Notes under the pieces: model-generated | What the model saw: only the letters and a program-made list of their open reading frames with translations | Database searches by the model: none | Told to the model about the DNA's origin: nothing | Assembly (NCBI GenBank): GCA_031296755.1 | Contig: JAUMMZ010000032.1 | Location: 87,987 to 151,986, forward strand | DNA: 64,000 bases | Direction: 5' to 3' | From: Collinsella sp. | GTDB taxonomy: Bacteria; Actinomycetota; Coriobacteriia; Coriobacteriales; Coriobacteriaceae | Translations under genes and position numbers: made by a program | Shown here: positions 9,144-15,548 of the stretch, piece by piece | How positions within the stretch are numbered: position 1 is the stretch's first letter | How the letters are laid out: every line of letters begins with the position of its first letter

Positions 9144-9698
9144 ATGACAGACGAGAGAAAAATCAGGGAGATCTACGGTTACGGCCTGAAATCCGTCCTC
9201 GATGAGGCCGCCGAGCGGATCGAGGCGACATGGCGGGAGAAACTGCTGCGCGAGAACGCACTGCTCATGGCCCAGGTGGATGAATTCAGCCGCAAGCTCG
9301 TCGAGGCGACGGATCGGAATGAAAAGATTGAGGCCGACTGCAATGAGCGGGTCGCCTTTATCGAGGAGAAGTTCGAACTCGATACCGCGAGTCTGGAACT
9401 CGAGAACAACGAGCTCCACGCCGCGAGCGTCAGGTACCTTGCCGATGCCAGGAAGCTCGACAGACAGGTCGTCCAGCTCCATGCCGAGGCGGAGGCCATG
9501 GTCGATGAGATCGAGCGGCTGCGCGGCGAGCGTGACGCCGCGTTGAAAGCCCAGGTTGAGCTGAGCGATGCGCTTCTGGCCCAGCACGACCTGATGGCCG
9601 AGGTCGCCGCCCTCAAGGACCGCCTCGCTGTAGCCGAGCAGCGGGCGGCCGTGGCCGAGGCCAAGGTCGAGGTCATGACCCAGATGAAGGGCGAGTAG
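9144..9698 (+). CDS. Coiled-coil protein of unknown function
   Basis: A 184-residue, highly charged and almost entirely helical protein (for example LENNELHAASVRYLADARKL and the Ala/Glu-rich C-terminus). Long heptad patterns run from about residue 20 to the end; there is no signal peptide or membrane segment. ATG 9144 follows GGAG at 9131-9134. It is convergent with the three phosphoesterase genes, with only 42 bases between the stop codons. I do not recognise a family; scaffold-like or KfrA-like coiled-coil plasmid proteins look similar only in composition. Confidence 0.6.
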   Translation: MTDERKIREIYGYGLKSVLDEAAERIEATWREKLLRENALLMAQVDEFSRKLVEATDRNEKIEADCNERVAFIEEKFELDTASLELENNELHAASVRYLADARKLDRQVVQLHAEAEAMVDEIERLRGERDAALKAQVELSDALLAQHDLMAEVAALKDRLAVAEQRAAVAEAKVEVMTQMKGE

Positions 9699-9727
9699 CC
9701 CCGCGCTTCTCCTATCAGGCGGCTGAT

Positions 9728-9768
9728 TTCTAGGAATCTTCTAGAGCGCTTCCAGAAGGTTCCTAGAA
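9728..9768. terminator. Convergent hairpin overlapping the end of the phosphoesterase operon
   Basis: TTCTAGGAATCTTCT at 9728-9742 pairs with 9754-9768 (one G-U). The stem includes the last codons of the minus-strand gene ending at 9741. It could stop transcription from both sides. Confidence 0.5.
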
Positions 9769-10478
9769 CCGGGCGCGGCATCTTCAATCGGCACGATGTC
9801 TCGGTAGATCAGGCGATGTCTGTCGTCGCGCCATTCGTCGCCGTGATAATGTCCGAAGAACCAGGCTCGGTAGCCGAGCCGGCCGTCGAGCTCGGCAAGG
9901 AATCGCTGAAGTCGGTCGCCCCGATACTCGCGTCCGCGCTCGCGGCACAGCTTCTCCGCCAGAGCAGCAGGGGCCTCATGCGTCACAACGCAATCGACCC
10001 TCCAGCCCACGCGGTCGAGCGAGGCGCGGCAGTGGTCCATCTCCTCCTCGCTCGGCATCTCCTCGGGCCACCAGCTCCTCCCCTCCCTGCGATACTGCCT
10101 GTCGCTGCTCGCGGCACCGCCCATGGCAAGGACCGCGAGTCCGTCGATATCGAACACCTCTCCGCGCATCAGGTGCAGCACGTGCGGTCGCGCCTCATGG
10201 ACGAGGCCGCCGTTCCACTCCCGCACCGGCAGTTCTGCCAGCATCCGGTGGTTCTCGTGGTTGCCGTCTACGAAACACGTGGTCCATGGCTTCGACTCAA
10301 ACCAATCGAGCCAATACCTCTCAGCATTCGAGCCGTCCCAGACAAAGCCGAAGTCGCCGGCCACGATCACCGCGTCATCGCGCGTCAGGGTCCGGCCCAG
10401 CGGCCAAGACCTGAAGGCGAACCTGCTGGCCCCGTACTCGGCCCTGCCGTGCACGTCTCCTGTCACATAGATAGCCAT
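9741..10478 (-). CDS. Calcineurin-like metallophosphoesterase 1
   Basis: A 245-residue protein with the complete metal-binding motif set of the superfamily: GDVHG near the N-terminus, VAGDFG, VDGNHEN, a central His (VTHEAP) and FFGHYHGDE near the C-terminus. Such enzymes are two-metal phosphodiesterases or phosphatases; the substrate is not predictable. No signal peptide, so cytoplasmic. Its ATG overlaps the stop of the upstream paralogue by one base, indicating translational coupling. It is the third gene of a three-paralogue operon and is closer to the second (same GDF/GNHE spacing) than to the first. Confidence 0.85.
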   Translation of the reverse strand: MAIYVTGDVHGRAEYGASRFAFRSWPLGRTLTRDDAVIVAGDFGFVWDGSNAERYWLDWFESKPWTTCFVDGNHENHRMLAELPVREWNGGLVHEARPHVLHLMRGEVFDIDGLAVLAMGGAASSDRQYRREGRSWWPEEMPSEEEMDHCRASLDRVGWRVDCVVTHEAPAALAEKLCRERGREYRGDRLQRFLAELDGRLGYRAWFFGHYHGDEWRDDRHRLIYRDIVPIEDAAPGSRNLLEAL

Positions 10479-11203
10479 CAGTACGCACCCCACGGCAGGA
10501 GTTTGTCCCCGAGCCTCACGATTCGGTCGTACAGCACGGTATGACGTTCGTCCGGGTTGCCGTCTCGGTGAAAATGGCCGTAATACCAGCGCTTGTAGTC
10601 CAAGCGGCCCTCGAGCTCGTCGAGGAATCCGGTCAGCCGGTCCACATCGGGGCGTTCCCAGCCTGGGTCCGGGTAGAGCGTCGGCGAGAGCATGCGCGTG
10701 GCGCAGGTATGGGTGATGACGCAGTCGACCTTCCAGCCGACCTCGTCGAGCTTTGCCCGCGCGGCATCGAATTCGCGCTCGTCCGGGAGCTCCTGAGGCC
10801 ACCAGCTGGAATACGGCACGCGGTATTCCCTGTCCACGCTCGTGGCACCGCCCATGGTGAGGATTGTCGAGCCGTCGAGCTCGAAGACCTCGCCGCGCGT
10901 CAGGCGCCGAATGGGCGAGGTGTCCGACAGGCGCTGCGTCAGCCCGCCATGCCACGGCTCCATGGGGCGCTCCTCCCAGTGATCGAAGCGCTCGTGGTTG
11001 CCGTCGACGAACAGTACCGTGTAGGGGCGCGACTCCAGCCAGGCGATGTCGGCGCATTCCTCGGCAGAAAAGTCCCACGGAAAGCCAAAGTCACCGGCAA
11101 CGATGAGACAGTCGTCGCCGGTAAGGCTGTCGCCGAGCTCCCAGTCGCGGAGCTTTTGCATGTCGAGCCCACCGTGGATGTCGCCCGTCACATAGACCGT
11201 CAT
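10478..11203 (-). CDS. Calcineurin-like metallophosphoesterase 2
   Basis: A 241-residue paralogue of the downstream gene with intact motifs: GDIHGG, VAGDFGFPWD, VDGNHERFD, ITHTC and YGHFHRDG. Both proteins share a MGGA(T/A)S-DR-YR segment between the third and fourth motifs, so they arose by duplication. The start (ATG at 11203) overlaps the stop of the preceding phosphoesterase by ATGA. Cytoplasmic. No catalytic residue is missing. Three adjacent phosphoesterases in one mobilizable element is unusual; function as cargo (nucleotide turnover, dephosphorylation, defence or counter-defence) is open. Confidence 0.85.
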   Translation of the reverse strand: MTVYVTGDIHGGLDMQKLRDWELGDSLTGDDCLIVAGDFGFPWDFSAEECADIAWLESRPYTVLFVDGNHERFDHWEERPMEPWHGGLTQRLSDTSPIRRLTRGEVFELDGSTILTMGGATSVDREYRVPYSSWWPQELPDEREFDAARAKLDEVGWKVDCVITHTCATRMLSPTLYPDPGWERPDVDRLTGFLDELEGRLDYKRWYYGHFHRDGNPDERHTVLYDRIVRLGDKLLPWGAY

Positions 11204-11838
11204 CGGATCACCTCTTCCCTCTTGTATGCCGCCAGCTCGCGCTCGACCTGTCTGTCGCCGGTCTCGTTGACCCACCAGGGCCATTTCACCCGGCCGCACG
11301 GCTCGTCGACTCCGGCGAACCATTCCCTCAGCTCGTCAAGACTCACCGGGGAGTGCCCGTTGGCATCGCAACCGACGTCGTAGCGCAGAAGGCCCTGCTT
11401 GCGGTTGAACTCGTTGTACGCGCCGCCGCTGCTGTGGATGTGCCCGTGGAGGTGCCACGATCCATGGTTCATGCCCTGCCAGTCGGCCATGGGGTAATGG
11501 CTCAGGACGATCTTCTGCCCGTCGATCTTGAGCACGCAGATCGGCGGCTCCACGGTGAAGGCGCCCGCGACCGCCGGCTGGGTCCAGTCCTTGTCGTGGT
11601 TTCCCGGGACGAGGTGGATGCGCCTGCAGGCGATCTGCTTGCGCAGCCCGTAGGCGTCCTGGGCGGTCATCTTGAATGAGAAATCCCCCAGGATGTAGAG
11701 CTCGTCGTCCACGGCAACCTTGCCGTTGATGTTGTCGACGATGGCGTCGTTCATCTGCCAAATCGTCTCCCACGGGCGGTCGGTGAACTTCAGCACGTTC
11801 TCATGCCCGAAGTGGGTGTCGCTGGTAAACCAGATCAT
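11200..11838 (-). CDS. Calcineurin-like metallophosphoesterase 3, first gene of the operon
   Basis: A 212-residue enzyme of a different subgroup from its neighbours. It has SDTHFGHEN at the N-terminus, ILGDFSF, VPGNHDKDW, LSHYP and LHGHIHSS. This subgroup is common in phages and mobile elements. ATG 11838 is preceded on the minus strand by AAAAGGAGACATAAAA, a very strong ribosome-binding site. Upstream in-frame codons lack one. It heads the three-gene block, and a terminator-like hairpin lies 25 bases before the start, suggesting regulated read-through. Confidence 0.85.
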   Translation of the reverse strand: MIWFTSDTHFGHENVLKFTDRPWETIWQMNDAIVDNINGKVAVDDELYILGDFSFKMTAQDAYGLRKQIACRRIHLVPGNHDKDWTQPAVAGAFTVEPPICVLKIDGQKIVLSHYPMADWQGMNHGSWHLHGHIHSSGGAYNEFNRKQGLLRYDVGCDANGHSPVSLDELREWFAGVDEPCGRVKWPWWVNETGDRQVERELAAYKREEVIR

Positions 11839-11860
11839 TTTTATGTCTCCTTTTATCGCT

Positions 11861-11895
11861 AAAAAACGTTCTCCTTCGAGGTCAGGAGACGTTTT
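11861..11895 (-). terminator. Terminator-like hairpin in the leader of the phosphoesterase operon
   Basis: On the minus strand an 11-bp stem with one bulge (AAAACG plus TCTCC arms; 11863-11874 with 11885-11895) is followed by a run of six T. It lies 23 bases before the start codon, so it may end the mob operon upstream or act as an attenuator of the phosphoesterases. Confidence 0.55.
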
Positions 11896-12032
11896 ATGAG
11901 CGACATGAGGTGCATATCCCTCATGTTTCAAGCTCCAATCTGCCGGATTTGCCCAACTATATAAGTTTACGCCCACGCGCGAACAGGATTTGATTTTTGA
12001 AATATGGACGAATTCCTCGTCAGGAGGGTAAA

Positions 12033-12107
12033 ATGGTGCCGACGGCAGCCCAAGTTGTAGAGAGCTGGGCAGAGCCGTTGCTTAATGAAGTTGGGTCATC
12101 GTCTTAG
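12033..12107 (+). CDS. 24-residue peptide with strong ribosome-binding site
   Basis: The frame begins at ATG 12033 immediately after a near-ideal AGGAGGG (12022-12028). It encodes 24 residues starting MVPTAAQVVESWAEPLL. A TATAAG-like -10 lies near 11959. A hairpin (CATCGTC TTAGC GACGGTG, 12097-12115) followed by CCTTTCTTTTT could end the transcript. It is convergent with, and overlaps by four bases, a 41-residue hydrophobic ORF on the other strand. Either a leader or peptide gene, or the antisense partner in a type I toxin-antitoxin-like pair. No homologue is recognised. Confidence 0.4.
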   Translation: MVPTAAQVVESWAEPLLNEVGSSS

Positions 12108-12229
12108 CGACGGTGGCCTTTCTTTTTGGGCTTCGAACCCTGCTTGAGTGCCTTGGAAAGGCCGACAAGGGCCGTGAGGAGCGAGACCATAGCGGTCAGG
12201 AGCTTCACGAGCTCGGTGAAATCGGTCAT
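12104..12229 (-). CDS. 41-residue hydrophobic peptide with basic tail
   Basis: ATG 12229 follows GGGAGGTGATGCCC. The peptide has one membrane-helix-like segment (LVKLLTAMVSLLTALVGL, about 8-25) and a Lys/Arg/His-rich end (KPKKKGHRR). This plan matches small type I toxins and holin-like peptides (Fst/Hol-Tox type), but composition alone does not prove it. It lies downstream of mobA on the same strand and upstream of the phosphoesterases. Its 3' end overlaps a convergent 24-codon frame. Confidence 0.45.
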   Translation of the reverse strand: MTDFTELVKLLTAMVSLLTALVGLSKALKQGSKPKKKGHRR

Positions 12230-12298
12230 GGGCATCACCTCCCATCAAATGGAGGGCTCTGCCCGGCACGAGGGCTGCCGACAGCAAGGACGATTCTA

Positions 12299-12499
12299 TC
12301 AGAGCGGCTGACCCCCGCCGATCAATTCATACTCCTCATCCTCGCCGAATTGCGAGTATGGCAGAATCGGCACTGGATGGCAGCGCGCTAGGGCACCGAC
12401 GATAGGCTTTCCAAAACTAGCGAGGCGCGTCGCCGCGATCGTAATCGCCTCGGTCGACCGCACGATCGACCTGCGGCGAGATGTCGCCGTTGCCACCAT
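12299..12499 (-). CDS. Possible 66-residue protein overlapping the end of mobA
   Basis: ATG 12499 has AGGA seven bases upstream on the minus strand. The frame overlaps the last 83 bases of mobA and then continues without a stop for 118 more bases. The C-terminus (PYSQFGEDEEYELIGGGQPL) is acidic and looks protein-like rather than like a shadow. It could be a coupled small gene or the lost C-terminus of the relaxase in another frame. No family is recognised. Confidence 0.3.
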   Translation of the reverse strand: MVATATSRRRSIVRSTEAITIAATRLASFGKPIVGALARCHPVPILPYSQFGEDEEYELIGGGQPL

Positions 12500-13616
12500 G
12501 GGCTCGTCCTGCGGCGCGAACGCGGTCATCGCCGGCATCGACAACGCCGCCGGCGTAACGGTTGCGAATCTCCCTTGCGTAACCGCGCCGGGCAAGAAGC
12601 TCATCACGAACCGCCGGATCCTCGAGCAGATCTTCATCGCACTTCGGTGCGATGAACTTAGGAAAGAGATTGTAGGCGACGCCCTTGCTCGCCTTTGCCT
12701 GCTCGACCCACGCCGAATACGCCTTCTTAAGCCGTTGAATGTAAATCTCGCAACGCCTCTCATAAGGAAGGGCTCGCTCGGCCTCCAGCACGTTATTTTT
12801 GAAGGCCGCCTCAAGTTGCTTGACCGCAAACCTCCCGTCAAGACGAGTCAGGTTGAAAGTGCACTTCGGGTTGCCGGCCTCCTTGATATCGAGATCTGTC
12901 GCATAGACTCGATTGTTCTTGATGAAAATGTCTACGCCCCATGAGGCAAGTAACTTTTTAAACTGCTCCATATTCTTCGGATGACCTTCGTTGATTGCAA
13001 GATGGATCAACTCGCGCAGATTGTTTTTATAACTGTACTCTCCCCGCTCAACGATTTTCTTTTCAGTGTCGCGCGGCTGTCGGTCTCGAATCTTCGAATT
13101 CTTCTTTCCCTTTTCGAGCTGGGCGAGATTCCAGTCCTTATCGAGTTCGCGGACCCATGAGGCGCGTTCGTACTTTCCGTGCCGCCCGCCCGTCTCGCAA
13201 CGCTTGCCGGTTAACAAATCGGTACGGTTGATCGCCATGTGCACTGCGTAGCGTTTTCCCGCCTTATCGCTTTCTTCGTGCAGCGCGAGAATCACTTGTT
13301 GATGCGGATAGTGCTTCGCAAGCCATTGCTCCGCGTAGGCCAAACATGCATCGGGGGTCATCTTGCCTCCGTTGCATGAGCATTCTTCCGGAAGGAACGC
13401 AAGGATCTGGTGTAGCAGGATTACGTTTTTGGCTCCGGCTCTCGACGGCTTGTCGTGGTGGAAAACCTTTCTGGTCCTATCCATTTTCGAAAACCAGCGA
13501 TCGCTGTATTCGATGTTCCAGCCACCGCGCACAAGCGCATCTTTTCCGTTGATGTATTTACGGACGTTTTTCGCGTAGCTGATGCTCGAAACGCATTTCT
13601 GTTTGATGACAGTCAC
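12417..13616 (-). CDS. mobA: Relaxase / mobilization nuclease (MOBP-like)
   Basis: A 399-residue protein with a relaxase N-terminal domain. A candidate nicking Tyr lies in ISYAKNVRKYI (about 14), and a metal-binding region contains LHEESD and YAVHMAIN (about 110-130). The enzyme nicks one strand at oriT and pilots it through a co-resident conjugation system. The start GTG 13616 overlaps the mobC stop by GTGA, so the two are translationally coupled. The C-terminus after about residue 360 is rich in Asp/Arg/Gly and probably disordered; it overlaps another possible small ORF. Exact MOB class needs a profile search. Confidence 0.85.
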   Translation of the reverse strand: MTVIKQKCVSSISYAKNVRKYINGKDALVRGGWNIEYSDRWFSKMDRTRKVFHHDKPSRAGAKNVILLHQILAFLPEECSCNGGKMTPDACLAYAEQWLAKHYPHQQVILALHEESDKAGKRYAVHMAINRTDLLTGKRCETGGRHGKYERASWVRELDKDWNLAQLEKGKKNSKIRDRQPRDTEKKIVERGEYSYKNNLRELIHLAINEGHPKNMEQFKKLLASWGVDIFIKNNRVYATDLDIKEAGNPKCTFNLTRLDGRFAVKQLEAAFKNNVLEAERALPYERRCEIYIQRLKKAYSAWVEQAKASKGVAYNLFPKFIAPKCDEDLLEDPAVRDELLARRGYAREIRNRYAGGVVDAGDDRVRAAGRAHGGNGDISPQVDRAVDRGDYDRGDAPR

Positions 13617-14146
13617 CTCACATCACCACCGACGAAATAGCGCTTTTCGAGCTCGTCGATGAAACGGTCCAGCTTACGCCCAACTTGATAGACCTTCTCA
13701 AGTGTTCGGAAAACCGCCTTCTCGTTATACGCCGGAAGGCCTTGTGCGTTCACAAAATACATCAGCTGATTGAGGTTTGTTCCTTCCTTCAAAAGCTCGT
13801 GATAAACCTTGTCGATCGACGCCCGATCGACATCGATTTTCTCGACCTTCCCTTTGAGCAGTACGCGACGAGCATACGAACTGACAGTCATATCGAGGGA
13901 ATCAGCATTGCTTTCGATTATCTTTTTTTCTTCCGGCGAGACCCGGACGTGAATGTCATCGGTTCGGAATTTCTGGTCAGCGATTTCCGCATGACCAAAA
14001 TCGATATCAAGATCTTCGGCATTGCATAAAACGAAGCGTATGAGTTCCGCCTCGCTCATCTCATGTCGCTTTGCGATTGCAGCGATGGCTTTCTTCTCAA
14101 CATCGGAAAGAGACGCCTTGACGGTGTGTGGGCGGAGCCTGCTCAT
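13613..14146 (-). CDS. mobC: MobC-like relaxosome accessory protein
   Basis: A 177-residue protein. It has a first ribbon/helix segment (RPHTVKASLSDVEKKAIAAI), a second repeat of the same type (DDIHVRVSPEEKKIIESNAD) and a MobC core (ELLKEGTNLNQLMYFVNA) diagnostic of the family. MobC proteins bind oriT and help the relaxase open DNA. It overlaps the start of mobA by four bases. The stretch upstream of its start holds an inverted repeat proposed as oriT. Confidence 0.88.
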   Translation of the reverse strand: MSRLRPHTVKASLSDVEKKAIAAIAKRHEMSEAELIRFVLCNAEDLDIDFGHAEIADQKFRTDDIHVRVSPEEKKIIESNADSLDMTVSSYARRVLLKGKVEKIDVDRASIDKVYHELLKEGTNLNQLMYFVNAQGLPAYNEKAVFRTLEKVYQVGRKLDRFIDELEKRYFVGGDVR

Positions 14147-14241
14147 GATTCCTCCGGAAAACGAATCAGCGATCGGAGAGGCCTCCGATCAAAACCTGCT
14201 ATGCGATTCGCTTTCCTTTTGAGGAACGGCTGGCGTCGTTC

Positions 14242-14274
14242 CAAAAATGAAGAATCGTCTCCGCGATTCTTCAT
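14242..14274 (-). terminator. Perfect hairpin with T-run upstream of mobC
   Basis: ATGAAGAATCG (14247-14257) pairs with 14264-14274 around a 6-base loop. On the minus strand the stem is followed by five T. It would shield mobC from transcription entering from the oriT side or act as an attenuator. Confidence 0.7.
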
Positions 14275-14336
14275 CGCGAAGTTTCAACTTCTCAACAACC
14301 TTATCGCCGTAGCAGGTGATAAGCAAGGTCTGTGGC

Positions 14337-14377
14337 GTGGTGTTTTTGGGGTCCGAATGGACCCACAAAAATGCCAC
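14337..14377. other. Candidate origin of transfer (oriT)
   Basis: A long imperfect inverted repeat: 14337-14354 against 14359-14377, with a four-base GAAT centre. The arms read GTGG, then a five-T tract, then GGGTCC. It lies about 190 bases upstream of mobC, where relaxase/MobC operons usually keep oriT. The nick site cannot be assigned from sequence alone. Confidence 0.5.
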
Positions 14378-14756
14378 CCACAGTCATCTTGCAATCACCG
14401 GAACGGCGATTGGGCGGAGCGTAGCGTAGACACGAAATGAGAGGCCTCGTTTCGAGCGAAAGGCTTCGCGATGTCGTAGTGTCAGCGGAGACCGTGAGCG
14501 GAAGCGAATTTTTAACACGAAGGATGCTGAGTGTTAGAGACTCGCTGTAGCGAGAGCGAAGCGGTACTGCGAATGCGAGGGATGCCGAGTTTTTGCATTA
14601 CCGCGCAGCGGACTCCGGGCGAGGGCTGGAGCAAGTTGATGGAAGACCTTACCGATTTGCGGAAGGTTTTGCCCGAAGCATCCGGCACCGCCGGATTCTT
14701 TTGGAACGGCCTCTCGTTTGATTGCTTTCCTATCGTTTGCTCCCAGACTGGGCGTC
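14378..14756. other. Non-coding stretch between oriT candidate and lipoprotein gene
   Basis: No convincing gene. It contains several short G+C-rich hairpins, including ATCCGG paired with 14691-14696 followed by TCTTTT on the plus strand. It also has imperfect repeats of the type GCGAGGGATGCCGAG. It may be part of the transfer origin or carry an RNA; nothing more can be said. Confidence 0.4.
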
Positions 14757-14784
14757 TAAAAAAGGCGGCCGAAACCGGCCGCCC
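14757..14784 (-). terminator. Terminator of the lipoprotein/surface-protein operon
   Basis: GGCGGCCG (14764-14771) pairs with 14776-14783 around AAAC. The minus strand continues into six T at 14758-14763. It begins 49 bases after the lipoprotein stop codon. Confidence 0.85.
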
Positions 14785-14832
14785 GCAAATAAATATTTAT
14801 TTACCGAATGTAAGAGGAGAGGAACGATGACA

Positions 14833-15483
14833 TTACTCCCAATGGCCGGCGACGTCGACAACCCAATGTTGTCCCGTAGCCTTCTGTTCATAATGTCCCT
14901 GGTCTTCAGAGGTGGTATACGAATCATTGATTGCAGAAGCTCCATTAGGGTGTTGTGCATCACCGTAGGTAGAGATAACATGATTGTCCATTTCGGCTGC
15001 TGAGTTAAACGTCGCATGGCATACAGAGCACATCCAACGTTCATGGCGCGTATACACTACATTCGGTACCCAGACCTGGCTGTAATCGGTCTCCCAGTGG
15101 CCCTGCTCGGCAACCCACTTCTTCTGGCTACCGCCGTTGGAAGAGGAATTGTTGCTGCCGGAACTCTGCGAATTGCCGGAATTCTGCTTGGACTGGGAGG
15201 AATCGCCCTTGTTGTCCGACTTCGAGGAATCGGAAGACTTGTTATCCTCCTTCTTGGAGTCATCGGACTTCTGGTCCTTGTCGTCGGATTCTTTCTTCTC
15301 CTCGGTCTTGGCTCCAGAGGCTTGCGCCGCCTTTTCTTCGCTCGGCTTCTTTTTGTCTTTATTCTTTACCGCTGTGACGGCCCTTTCCGTAGAGCCGCTT
15401 CCTTGCTTTGCAACGCTGGCACATCCAAGTTGAGGTGCCGAAAGGCACACCAGAAGCGCAACGATAATAGCCTTTGTTCTCAC
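14833..15483 (-). CDS. Lipoprotein with disordered stalk and zinc-finger-like C-terminus
   Basis: A signal sequence ends in lipobox LSAPQLGC. A Lys/Asp/Ser-rich low-complexity stalk (about 40-120) leads to a C-terminal domain with MCSVCHATF plus later His residues (a CxxC...H...H pattern) and repeated Gly-His-Trp/Tyr motifs (QGHWE, QGHYE, AGHWE). Such tails occur on secreted proteins of gut Gram-positives; function is unknown. GTG 15483 is preferred: GGGAG is six bases upstream, and it gives a normal short signal peptide, whereas ATG 15501 adds six charged or polar residues. It follows the large surface protein by 65 bases in the same operon. Confidence 0.75.
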   Translation of the reverse strand: MRTKAIIVALLVCLSAPQLGCASVAKQGSGSTERAVTAVKNKDKKKPSEEKAAQASGAKTEEKKESDDKDQKSDDSKKEDNKSSDSSKSDNKGDSSQSKQNSGNSQSSGSNNSSSNGGSQKKWVAEQGHWETDYSQVWVPNVVYTRHERWMCSVCHATFNSAAEMDNHVISTYGDAQHPNGASAINDSYTTSEDQGHYEQKATGQHWVVDVAGHWE

Positions 15484-15548
15484 ACCGATCTCCCTGTCCA
15501 TGAAACCGGGCGTTGGACACTAGCCGATATCCAACGCCCGACTCGCTT

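Noticed and set aside
9741..11838. Mre11/SbcD-type nucleases
   Set aside because: The proteins are short single-domain phosphoesterases without the SbcD capping domain, and no SbcC-like ATPase is adjacent.
14531..14830. Plus-strand gene upstream of the lipoprotein
   Set aside because: Covers the terminator of the lipoprotein operon and repeat-like hairpins; no family features.
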